The notes under the pieces were generated by a model. That model was given only the letters and a program-made list of their open reading frames with translations, ran no database searches and was not told where the DNA came from. A stretch of DNA of 41,882 bases from Acinetobacter lwoffii (GTDB lineage: Bacteria; Pseudomonadota; Gammaproteobacteria; Pseudomonadales; Moraxellaceae). A program made the translations under genes and the position numbers. The stretch spans positions 1-41,882 of the forward strand of contig NZ_DCLL01000054.1 of NCBI RefSeq assembly GCF_002321025.1, given 5' to 3'. Positions 34,915 to 41,882 of this stretch are shown piece by piece (position 1 is the first letter of the stretch; each line of letters starts with the position of its first letter).

Positions 34915-35682
34915 TTGCGCCCTACCGTACTTTGCTTTTCCGGTTTAGACCCTTCAGGTGGAGCCGGCCTTCAAGCAGATATTGAAGCCATTGGTCAAAG
35001 TGGTGCACATGCGGCAATTGCCTGCACAGCCCTCACTATTCAAAATTCACAGCAGGTTTTTGGTTTCGAAGCCACTTCCAGAGAATTGCTGTTGGCACAG
35101 GCCAATGCGGTGGTCAATGACCTGCCCATTCGTTGCGTAAAATCTGGCATGTTAGGCACCACAGACAATATCGCAGCACTGGCCGAGTTTCTGGCTGCAC
35201 ATCCAGATTATCTGTATGTGCTGGATCCGGTTTTGGTCGCGAATAGTGGCGGTTCGCTGGGTAATCAAGAAACGCTGGTCAAAGCATTTACCCAGTTGAT
35301 TCCATTAGCCACTATCTTAACGCCGAACACGGTTGAACTACGCGCCCTGACGGGTGAGCAAGACCTCAAACTGGCCACTCAAAAATTATTTGAAATGGGT
35401 GCACAGGCAGTTTTGGTCAAAGGTGGCCATGAAGATACGCCAGATTACATTCAGAACAGCCTATATATCGCAGGTGAGCTGGTCAACGAAACTCGCTGTC
35501 CACGTCTGCCAGGTGAATATCATGGTTCAGGCTGTTCACTGGCCAGTTTCATTGCCGGACGTCTGGCCATGGGTGATCAGTTGAAAACTGCGGTACAGCA
35601 TGCTGAAACCTGGTTATTTGGGGTATTAAAAAATGCTGAAATTCCTGTTCCAAATGGCCAGAGAATTCCAAAGCGTTTTTAA
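34915..35682 (+). CDS. thiD: Hydroxymethylpyrimidine/phosphomethylpyrimidine kinase
   Basis: About 255 residues, ribokinase-fold ThiD, which phosphorylates HMP and then HMP-P in thiamine pyrophosphate synthesis. The N-terminal FSGLDPSGGAGLQADI, the VKSGMLG motif, LDPVLVANSGG, LTPNTVELRAL, VLVKGGH and the catalytic GSGCSLAS region are all present. A TTG start at 34915 is proposed because AAGGA lies 7 nt upstream and family members begin at RPTVLCFSGLDP; an in-frame ATG at 34900 has no such site. No other thiamine genes are adjacent. It ends at a terminator shared with the convergent gene. Confidence 0.94.
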   Translation: MRPTVLCFSGLDPSGGAGLQADIEAIGQSGAHAAIACTALTIQNSQQVFGFEATSRELLLAQANAVVNDLPIRCVKSGMLGTTDNIAALAEFLAAHPDYLYVLDPVLVANSGGSLGNQETLVKAFTQLIPLATILTPNTVELRALTGEQDLKLATQKLFEMGAQAVLVKGGHEDTPDYIQNSLYIAGELVNETRCPRLPGEYHGSGCSLASFIAGRLAMGDQLKTAVQHAETWLFGVLKNAEIPVPNGQRIPKRF

Positions 35683-35709
35683 GATCACACTTCTTAAAAT
35701 CAAAACTAA

Positions 35710-35734
35710 AAAAGCCTGAGTCATTCAGGCTTTT
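35710..35734. terminator. Bidirectional terminator thiD / DUF1176
   Basis: AAAAGCCTGA (35710-35719) pairs with TCAGGCTTTT (35725-35734), 5-nt loop, with A- and T-runs outside. It separates the convergent ends. Confidence 0.88.
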
Positions 35735-35760
35735 TTATCACTGCTATTTTTTAAACAATA

Positions 35761-36822
35761 CTATTTGGCCTGATAAATGATTTTGCTTACATAGGTCGGT
35801 AAATTCCAAGCACCACCGGCGAAGCCTTTGCATTGTACGGTCAGACCACTGAAGCTTTTGACAAATTTCTTGCCATTCCAGGCCCATTCGTTCTGACTCA
35901 GACAATCGCCCAAACCACGCACTTTATGCCCGGAAAATATCTGGCCTTGGTTAAATGTTTCTCCCGAGGTCGTCACCAACTGTTTAAATTGCTTGTTTCG
36001 ATCCATCAGCCAGAAGCCACTACCCATATTATAAGCCCCACGCCAGCATGGAATCTGAATCAGTTGATTCTGGGCATTAATGGGATAAATGGTCATAACA
36101 TCATCATCCAGAAAACGCTGGCTAAACAGCAAATCACATTGATCTTCCTTGGTGGTGGCTTGCAGTTTTCGAATCATCTGCTGACTGGCTGCCGTATTCA
36201 GTTTTGCTTGAGTGACTTTGCCTGACTGATATTTTGGTATCTGAATTTTCGGTATCGCTGCAGCTTTGAGCACCGCCTGATTGGATTTTTTCCCCGGCCT
36301 GATCAAGGCTGAGGGCGTAGAAAGTCGACGCTGAAATTCATCCATCTTCAGCAAAACGGCACTGGCACCGGAAGTCGACAGGTTCCAGCGTGATTGCGTA
36401 TTCTTAAATACAACCGGAGCTGTTCCCTGTACAGCTTTTAGCAAGGCTCGCGTTTGATCAGTACTGAGTTGCCCTATTCCCTCCCGATTCAGACCAATCA
36501 CACCATAAGGTGTGCTGGCAATTTGTAGCTGAAGCTGTCGTGTAGGTGTGGCAGCAGCTAAGGGTAAAATCTGGACTTGGGCTTTGATACTACTGTTTGC
36601 ACCCGCAGCACGCTCTAGTAGCACCGAAACCGGCTGATCAATATCTTGATCCGATTGATAACCGGCAGCGCGGCAGGTGCCGGTATTATCACAGGCAATT
36701 TCCCAGTCTTTATGTGAAAAATGTAGGTCCTGCATGGCCGCTAGACTTAATGAGCTAATACTGGCTAGACTAAATATGATACTCATAATTTTGATGCTGT
36801 AGATCCATTTTTGTTTCATCAT
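35761..36822 (-). CDS. DUF1176 family secreted protein
   Basis: A 353-residue protein with a signal peptide or N-terminal anchor (IMSIIFSLASISSLSLAA, then MQDLHFSHKDWEIACDNTGTC). The DWEIACDNTGTCRAAGY motif starts the DUF1176 domain, which spans the rest; six cysteines could form disulfides in the periplasm. Function unknown. Start ATG ATG at 36822/36819, with AAGGA placed at the end of the upstream gene, to which it is directly abutted, so the two are probably translated from one mRNA. Confidence 0.85.
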   Translation of the reverse strand: MMKQKWIYSIKIMSIIFSLASISSLSLAAMQDLHFSHKDWEIACDNTGTCRAAGYQSDQDIDQPVSVLLERAAGANSSIKAQVQILPLAAATPTRQLQLQIASTPYGVIGLNREGIGQLSTDQTRALLKAVQGTAPVVFKNTQSRWNLSTSGASAVLLKMDEFQRRLSTPSALIRPGKKSNQAVLKAAAIPKIQIPKYQSGKVTQAKLNTAASQQMIRKLQATTKEDQCDLLFSQRFLDDDVMTIYPINAQNQLIQIPCWRGAYNMGSGFWLMDRNKQFKQLVTTSGETFNQGQIFSGHKVRGLGDCLSQNEWAWNGKKFVKSFSGLTVQCKGFAGGAWNLPTYVSKIIYQAK

Positions 36823-39261
36823 CTAGTCCTTATTTAAAATGCTTGCCGAGGTGGCTGGCTGCATCTGCTCAATCTGCTTCTGTTTATCTTTTTTCTTGCG
36901 CTCATTGCTCAAAGTCGCCATTAAATCCTGCGCCAAAGCCTTAAGTAGAATCATATCTTCGGCCTGCATCTGTCTCGGCTGCTTGTCCAGCAGACACAGA
37001 CTCCCAAGCGCAATTCCATTTTTATCTTTTAAGGGCACACCGGCATAGAAACGGATATGATGCTGTCTTAACTCTGACAAATGTGGAAAGCGCGGGTCAC
37101 GTTGCAAATCTTCTATCACCAAAGGCTCGTTTTGATAGAGCAGATGGGTACAGACTGAATCCTTGCACATTTGTCGGGTTGCTACAGGTTCTTGGGTAAA
37201 AGGACTGACTGGAATATACATTTCGTGCTGATTCAGCCAGGAAATTTGTGCGTAATCAACGTCAAAGGCTTGACGGGCTTCTTCAATATATTGTTTATAA
37301 AGGATCTGATGACGGTGATCTAATAATCCCAACTCATTTAAAGCCTGCTGCCGTTCTTTTTCATTCTTGATCTCCAGATTCTCAAACCAGCTTTCCCCTT
37401 CATTCAAGGTATAAGTTTCGATAGTCAGAATCAGATCATCGACATTATTGACCAGTGCCTCCAGCTCAAAACATTGTTGCAGTTCATCCAGAAGCTCCAG
37501 CTGCATCACGCTCCAAGTCGCAAAAATGATTTTCAGCTCAGGATATTGCTGCGCCAATCGATATTTCAGCAACCGAATCTGTGCTGCAGGCGCATGATGA
37601 AAAATCGACACACATAAAATCTTGATTGAAACTGGCAGTACAATGCCCTTTCCTGATTCACTGGATTGAATCAGCACATCCGGATCATTTCGGGCAGCAA
37701 TATTTTTGAGATTCAACGCGTGTGCCAACATGGCAGAAATCTGGGTGTCAATTTCCCAACGCGCACCAACGCAATAGACTTCGGGCTGCTCGTTACTTAA
37801 TTTACTCGGATAAGCTTTTTGGAATGCATGATTAAAGAACTGCAAGCCCTGATAAAGACGCAACCGGTGCTCGGCAGTAACATCGGTATCATGTCCTTGA
37901 GAATAAATCCGAATGGCTGGAATGGCCACTTCACCATAGAACATTTGTACCCGACGGGCCACCTCCTCCGCACTGGGCTTTTTTGGCAATTGCGCACAGA
38001 TATAATCATTGGCTACTTGCATTGCATCATTGACTTCGTCGGCTACCAGTCGCTGATAAAAGCGTTCGAAGGGTGACAATACTGGCGTACTGCCAAGCAA
38101 AGTTTTGACAAAACCCAGTGCCGGCACGTAGTTGGACAAAACCAGCAGGCAGGCAGTCAAAGGCGTCGACAAGATCAACCCCACCGGTCCCCAGAGGGTG
38201 GTCCAGAACGTGGCAGCCAAAATAATCGCTAAGGTAGACAGACCGGTACTTTCCCCATAAAGCCAAGGTTCAATCACGTTATTGCTGATCAGTTCCAGCA
38301 CCAGAATCAAGGCGACAGTCCAGAGCACCATGTCCCAGCCCGGATCAACGGCGAAGGCCAGCGTAATCGGGAAAATAGCTGAAACGATCGGGCCAACATA
38401 GGGCACAAAACGCATAACCACCGCGACCAGCCCCCACATGATCGCTGCCGGCACCCCAATCACCAGCAGCCCAATCGCCATGGGAATGCCATAAGTGACA
38501 TTGACCAGCAGCTGCATGCGCAAATAGGTTCCGATACTTTTGCCGGCATCATCCAGCGCATCGGTGCCGATATTCAGATTACCGCCCAAGAGTTTCAGAA
38601 AACGGTCATGCAAGTCTTTGCCATTGAATAAAATTAATACCATAAACAGGAACACAATCCCGATAATCGCCAGTGGATTCAGAATTTTATTCAACCAGTC
38701 TAGGGCAGCCTCTTCACTCGTTGGTTCCAAACCGACCACTTTGACATTCTGCACATTCGGGTCTTCTGTTTCATGTTCGGGTGTATCTATCGAATTTTCT
38801 ACCGTGTCAAAGGTCTGGATCGCGCCATCCCACATACTCGGTCCCTGACGATAGTTTTCAAGCATTTTTAGTTTCTGCTGGATGGTGTCCTGATATTGCG
38901 GCAGTTCCTGACTCAACTTGCCGAGTTGTACTCCCAGATAAGTTGCAGTGCCGCCCAGAAATGACAAGGTCAGGCACATGACCAGGCCAATCGCCGCCCA
39001 TTGGGGACAGCCCCAGCGCTTTAAGCGAGAAACCAGAGGAGAAAGTAAAAATGCCAGCAGAATGGCCAGAGCCAGCGGAATAAAAATATCACGACCAAAA
39101 TACAATGCCGTCATGACTACAGCAGCAATTACAAAGCCTGCCATCATTCTGAGTGCATGTTGGGTGCGCTGCCGCTCGGACTGATCCGGCATCAATACTT
39201 CAGTCTGTTGTTGCAGGTTGGCCTGTCGTGGTTTTACTTGACTGTTCTTGTTGTTATCCAC
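36823..39261 (-). CDS. AI-2E/PerM-type permease fused to a GAF domain
   Basis: An 812-residue fusion. Residues about 35-385 are an AI-2E exporter-family (PerM/TqsA) permease with about eight membrane helices, including GVPAAIMWGLVAVVMRFVPY and the IEPWLYGESTGLS region. A helical linker leads to a region (about 490-600) with alternating strands and helices like a B12-binding or other alpha/beta fold. Residues about 650-785 are a GAF domain (HIRFYAGVPLKDKNGIALGSLCLLDK). The tail is Lys/Gln rich. Starts with GTG at 39261, AGGA 8 nt upstream. Substrate and ligand unknown. Plain AI-2E proteins are about 350 residues, so the cytoplasmic half is an addition. Confidence 0.88.
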   Translation of the reverse strand: MDNNKNSQVKPRQANLQQQTEVLMPDQSERQRTQHALRMMAGFVIAAVVMTALYFGRDIFIPLALAILLAFLLSPLVSRLKRWGCPQWAAIGLVMCLTLSFLGGTATYLGVQLGKLSQELPQYQDTIQQKLKMLENYRQGPSMWDGAIQTFDTVENSIDTPEHETEDPNVQNVKVVGLEPTSEEAALDWLNKILNPLAIIGIVFLFMVLILFNGKDLHDRFLKLLGGNLNIGTDALDDAGKSIGTYLRMQLLVNVTYGIPMAIGLLVIGVPAAIMWGLVAVVMRFVPYVGPIVSAIFPITLAFAVDPGWDMVLWTVALILVLELISNNVIEPWLYGESTGLSTLAIILAATFWTTLWGPVGLILSTPLTACLLVLSNYVPALGFVKTLLGSTPVLSPFERFYQRLVADEVNDAMQVANDYICAQLPKKPSAEEVARRVQMFYGEVAIPAIRIYSQGHDTDVTAEHRLRLYQGLQFFNHAFQKAYPSKLSNEQPEVYCVGARWEIDTQISAMLAHALNLKNIAARNDPDVLIQSSESGKGIVLPVSIKILCVSIFHHAPAAQIRLLKYRLAQQYPELKIIFATWSVMQLELLDELQQCFELEALVNNVDDLILTIETYTLNEGESWFENLEIKNEKERQQALNELGLLDHRHQILYKQYIEEARQAFDVDYAQISWLNQHEMYIPVSPFTQEPVATRQMCKDSVCTHLLYQNEPLVIEDLQRDPRFPHLSELRQHHIRFYAGVPLKDKNGIALGSLCLLDKQPRQMQAEDMILLKALAQDLMATLSNERKKKDKQKQIEQMQPATSASILNKD

Positions 39262-39382
39262 CTGAAAAGTCCTAAAATATTATTCCTTCAACATAATTTA
39301 GGACTTTCTATATTTTTGTTACAAAGGTATTCCTGTAATCATTTGCAAAGATATTTCACTTAAATCTTTTCAGGTAAATAGA

Positions 39383-39823
39383 TTAACTCACGCTTTTGAT
39401 CCGGCGCATTTTCCGGGTTTCGAGTTGCACAGGGACTGAAGTATGTTGATGCAGCAATTGCCATTTGCCCTGCTGCTTGCTCAGGCACATGCTGACCCGA
39501 CACCAGCCCAGCTGGAAAATCGGTTCAATCACCGCATAACTCACCCGTACATAACCATCGACTACAGCCAGATCAGAAGTGACATGAATATTAAGGTCTT
39601 GGCGTTCGATGCGTATGCCTTCCGGTATAAATGCCCGATATTGCTGCCAGAGTGCCTGATAGGCTTCTACACCTTTAACCTCCATACTGACATCAACCAG
39701 ACGGATCTCCGGTCGGCACAATTCAATAATATCCTGAATTTCGAGTCTGGCTATGGCATTATCCCACTCTCGAAGAAATGCCATGACTTCCCGAACCAAT
39801 TGTTCATCCCCAAAAATCTGCAT
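39383..39823 (-). CDS. NTF2/SnoaL-like (DUF4440-type) protein
   Basis: About 146 residues with the cone-like NTF2 fold pattern: N-terminal helices (LVREVMAFLREWDNAIARLEIQ), a buried-face Asp region, VKGVEAYQALWQQY, then four antiparallel strands (LNIHVTSDLAVVDGYVRVSY ... GKWQLLHQHTSVPV). The last part, W-x-LLHQHTSVP, is typical of the polyketide-cyclase/ketosteroid-isomerase-like group. Start at 39823 is chosen for the GAGGAAA site 4-8 nt upstream; an in-frame ATG at 39874 adds 17 residues. Activity unknown. Confidence 0.8.
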   Translation of the reverse strand: MQIFGDEQLVREVMAFLREWDNAIARLEIQDIIELCRPEIRLVDVSMEVKGVEAYQALWQQYRAFIPEGIRIERQDLNIHVTSDLAVVDGYVRVSYAVIEPIFQLGWCRVSMCLSKQQGKWQLLHQHTSVPVQLETRKMRRIKSVS

Positions 39824-40250
39824 CAAATTTTCCTCAACCGGACAAGTCAGACCTGAAATCTTGGATTCAATCAACTCACCGGATTTCTGATCTTTTTGTT
39901 CTTATTATTTTGCCTATGCTAAAGCGCTGTTTTCGCTTTGCTCTCTCCATTGTCTGATTCGGTACAGCTCGCCTGAAGATTATTTTTAAATTATTTTTAT
40001 TTCAATCAGGATGAATATGCCGTTTCTAGATTGGATGATTCAAAAATCAGCAGCGATTAAAAGTTACTTTAGAACTTTTATCGTATGTCTGTAAATGACA
40101 TAAAGCGTCATTTAAAAGAAAAATATATTTAAATCTGAATAAGATAGCTGACCATTGCAAACCAAGTCGATCTGTTTATAAATTTCGTACGGCGTTGATA
40201 AAATTTCAAGCTATTTGATCCATGTCATATCAACAGATAAAAGCCATCCT
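39824..40250. other. AT-rich intergenic region
   Basis: About 430 bp with no credible gene. It contains a perfect 8-bp hairpin, TAAATGAC (40092-40099) and GTCATTTA (40107-40114), and should hold the promoter of the 39823 gene. Otherwise I see nothing. Confidence 0.5.
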
Positions 40251-40613
40251 TCAGACAATAGCTTTACTATAAGTCTGCTTTGGCATTTCAATGATTTCGA
40301 CACAAAGTTATATTTTCAATTCAGGCTGTGGCGCAATATATTGCTGCATGAGGTCGAGCACCAATTTGAAAATTGCCTGACGAACTTCGACACTGCGACC
40401 GCTCAACAGTGAAGCTTTGGCATACACATAGGCCTGATCTGTAACAATATTCAGTCCAATCATATAGTCCTGCTGCATAATCGCGCGACTTTTTAAATCA
40501 TTGAGATCCGTGACATAGCTGGCGCTAAAAAGTGCCTCATGGATCGCGACCAATAAGGATTTGATCTCAATATGTTGCAGATTGTCAGAATATTCCAGAT
40601 GCAGGTGCGGCAT
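40251..40613 (-). pseudogene. 5-carboxymethyl-2-hydroxymuconate isomerase, interrupted by in-frame TAA
   Basis: The frame opens with MPHLHLEYSDN; after Met removal Pro1 is the catalytic base of the CHMI/tautomerase family, and the conserved arginines are in DLKSRA and SGRSVEVRQ. Translation stops at TAA (40310-40308) after 101 codons (ending QPELKI). The same frame then continues for 18 codons, LCVEIIEMPKQTYSKAIV, to a TGA at 40253-40251, and this is the family's usual C-terminal strand. A single base change (for example CAA to TAA) would explain it. The intact length would be about 120, close to E. coli HpaF (126). No homoprotocatechuate genes are nearby. Confidence 0.75.
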
Positions 40614-40686
40614 TAAAGTGGTCTCAAATCGAAATGCGAGGATCAGGGCGGCAGGAAAATGATCAGCCCAGAATTTCAGCAATAAT

Positions 40687-40720
40687 GAGAATAATACGAT
40701 ACATCAACCGTATTATTCTC
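40687..40720. promoter_or_regulatory. 12-bp inverted repeat between PhnA-like gene and isomerase
   Basis: GAGAATAATACG (40687-40698) and CGTATTATTCTC (40709-40720) are exact complements with a 10-nt spacer. The stem is AT-rich and has no T-run, so it is more like an operator or mRNA hairpin than a terminator. Confidence 0.45.
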
Positions 40721-40748
40721 TCGTCAGAATTTTAGTCTAGGGCTAAAT

Positions 40749-41087
40749 TTAAGCTTTCTTTACATATTCTGATTTCAGTTTCATCGGGCCGATTCCCTCG
40801 ATTTTACAATCGATATCATGCCCATCTGCAGCATCAGGCAACAAACGGATACTTTTGACTTTGGTGCCCACTTTCACCACTGAAGATGAACCTTTGATTT
40901 TCAGGTCTTTAATCACTGTTACCCTATCACCGTCCGCCAGTACATTGCCATTGGCATCCTTAATGATCACTTGCTCTTCAGTGATTTCACCTTCTTTCCA
41001 CTCGTGTGCGCATTCTGGACAGATCAGTAGATCGCCATCTGCATAGGTATATTCAGATTGACATTTTGGACAGTTTGGCAGACCCAT
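40749..41087 (-). CDS. PhnA/YjdM-family zinc-ribbon protein
   Basis: About 112 residues, the length of E. coli YjdM (111, formerly PhnA). N-terminal zinc ribbon CPKCQSEYTY...CPECAHEW (CxxC-x-CxxC), then a small beta-barrel domain with DGDRVTVIKDLKIKGSSSVVK and IEGIGPMKLKSEYVKK. Despite the old name, it is not the phosphonoacetate hydrolase; the role is unclear. Start at 41087 has GAGG 5-6 nt upstream; an in-frame ATG at 41168 would add a spurious hydrophobic leader. Confidence 0.9.
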   Translation of the reverse strand: MGLPNCPKCQSEYTYADGDLLICPECAHEWKEGEITEEQVIIKDANGNVLADGDRVTVIKDLKIKGSSSVVKVGTKVKSIRLLPDAADGHDIDCKIEGIGPMKLKSEYVKKA

Positions 41088-41211
41088 AAGAACCTCGAAA
41101 AAAAGAGAAAAATAAAATAAATGAAACAAATAAGCGCACAGTATAGCATCTTTGTCAGGCGCGCTCATGGAGAGGACATGAGGATGAAGCCAACATAGGA
41201 GATCGAAGGAA

Positions 41212-41658
41212 TTAATTGTCTGAAATCTGCGGATTAACCAGCAAAGACAGAAGTTGCAGTGATTCCTGCCAGCTCAAATGACATACCGCTGGCGGCACCA
41301 CATCCGGATAACCTACCTGAATAATGTGTAAACCTGTACCGATTGAGACTTTTTCAAAGATGATCGTGACCTCTATTTCACCCTGCAAGTCGGGGGTAGA
41401 AAACTGATCGGTATAGCGCAGTAGCTGATTGGGAATGACCTCATGATAAATGCCATGAAAATGATGCTGGGTTCCGGTAGAAAAATTGGTAAAGGTGGTT
41501 TTATAGCTGCCACCAGGTTTGACTTCCGCATGTTCTACTTTGGCAATAAAGCCATGTGGTGCCAGCCATTTGGCCAATGCATCCGGATGCACAAAGGCAC
41601 GATACACCCGCTCCGGTGGTGCACTGAACACACGATGCATTTTTAAGGTGTAACTCAT
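41212..41658 (-). CDS. SRPBCC/AHSA1-type START-like protein
   Basis: A 148-residue helix-grip protein. The N-terminal MHRVFSAPPERVYRAFVHPDALAKWLAP is diagnostic of the AHSA1 (Activator of Hsp90 homologue) branch; GGSYKTTF and the LLRYTDQF strand follow, and the C-terminus is the long helix (WQESLQLLSLLVNP). Such proteins bind small hydrophobic ligands; the ligand is unknown. ATG at 41658 has AAGGA upstream. It stands alone at the edge of the window; 41659-41882 holds no gene that I can support. Confidence 0.88.
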   Translation of the reverse strand: MSYTLKMHRVFSAPPERVYRAFVHPDALAKWLAPHGFIAKVEHAEVKPGGSYKTTFTNFSTGTQHHFHGIYHEVIPNQLLRYTDQFSTPDLQGEIEVTIIFEKVSIGTGLHIIQVGYPDVVPPAVCHLSWQESLQLLSLLVNPQISDN

Positions 41659-41882
41659 TTTTTCTTGTCCTTTGTTCTTATTATTTTTTTATTGCGGGAT
41701 ATTCCCTGCATTTATTGTGACTAAATCATCAGCCTGAGTTAAGTACTCATCTGAGTTATTTTATCCAGTTTTGAGCTGGCTATATATAATGAGTATGTAT
41801 CTATACTCAAGCTCAAATCTTCATATAACGATTAAATAGAGCAATAAAAACCCCGGCAGCACCGTAATGCCAGTCAGTTAAG

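Noticed and set aside
34878..34917. Thiamine (TPP) riboswitch before thiD
   Set aside because: The leader would be only about 25 nt, too short for the riboswitch, and no CUGAGA-type motif is present.
40308..40310. Reading the TAA in the isomerase as a recoded codon
   Set aside because: TAA is not used for selenocysteine or pyrrolysine, and no recoding signal is seen; mutation or sequencing error is simpler.
40749..41168. 27-residue hydrophobic leader on the zinc-ribbon protein
   Set aside because: Not part of the family; the ATG at 41087 has a good ribosome-binding site.

Overview
The window looks like a chromosomal segment from an Acinetobacter species (Moraxellaceae, Gammaproteobacteria). 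The strongest evidence is the response regulator/sensor kinase pair at 17.8-20.3 kb, whose regulator sequence I recognise as BfmR. The fused NuoCD, the moderate GC content and the gene set fit this. I see no rRNA, tRNA, CRISPR array, insertion sequence or prophage. Species-level placement is not possible from reading alone.

Layout. 0-1.6 kb: two small cold-shock-domain (CSD)-like genes and upp (uracil salvage), all on the minus strand and separated by hairpin terminators. 1.7-16.8 kb: a complete nuoA-B-CD-E-F-G-H-I-J-K-L-M-N operon on the minus strand for proton-pumping NADH:quinone oxidoreductase, tightly packed with several 1-4 nt overlaps; the only large internal gap (nuoB/nuoCD) holds a two-level hairpin. 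17.4-17.75 kb: an unrecognised small plus-strand gene. 17.8-20.3 kb: bfmR-bfmS (minus), envelope stress/biofilm control. 20.8-25.7 kb: nrdA and nrdB (plus), class Ia ribonucleotide reductase, split by about 730 bp containing a palindromic repeat, a structured leader and two tiny genes. The nrdA upstream region carries a perfect DnaA box and two NrdR-box-like sites 32 bp apart that overlap a good sigma-70 promoter.

26.1-32.4 kb: a minus-strand group that makes sense as one periplasmic sugar-oxidation module: an OprB-like porin, membrane PQQ-dependent glucose dehydrogenase (gcd), and a TonB-dependent receptor that closely resembles E. coli YncD/PqqU, the PQQ importer. No PQQ biosynthesis gene is in the window. 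32.9-34.0 kb: a CSD-like/DUF805 membrane protein and an unrecognised protein with a C-terminal membrane segment. 34.2-35.7 kb: divergent HAD phosphatase and thiD (thiamine). 35.8-39.9 kb: DUF1176 protein, an 812-residue AI-2E-type permease fused to a GAF domain, and an NTF2/SnoaL-like protein. 40.2-41.7 kb: a 5-carboxymethyl-2-hydroxymuconate isomerase gene broken by an in-frame TAA, a PhnA/YjdM-type zinc-ribbon protein and an SRPBCC/AHSA1-type protein.

No wholly new multi-gene system is evident. The observations most worth following are the gcd-pqqU-porin grouping, the interrupted isomerase, the nrdA control region, the possible pseudoknot leader and tiny genes between nrdA and nrdB, and the permease-GAF fusion. 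Family names rest on recognition of motifs and remembered homologues, not on any search.
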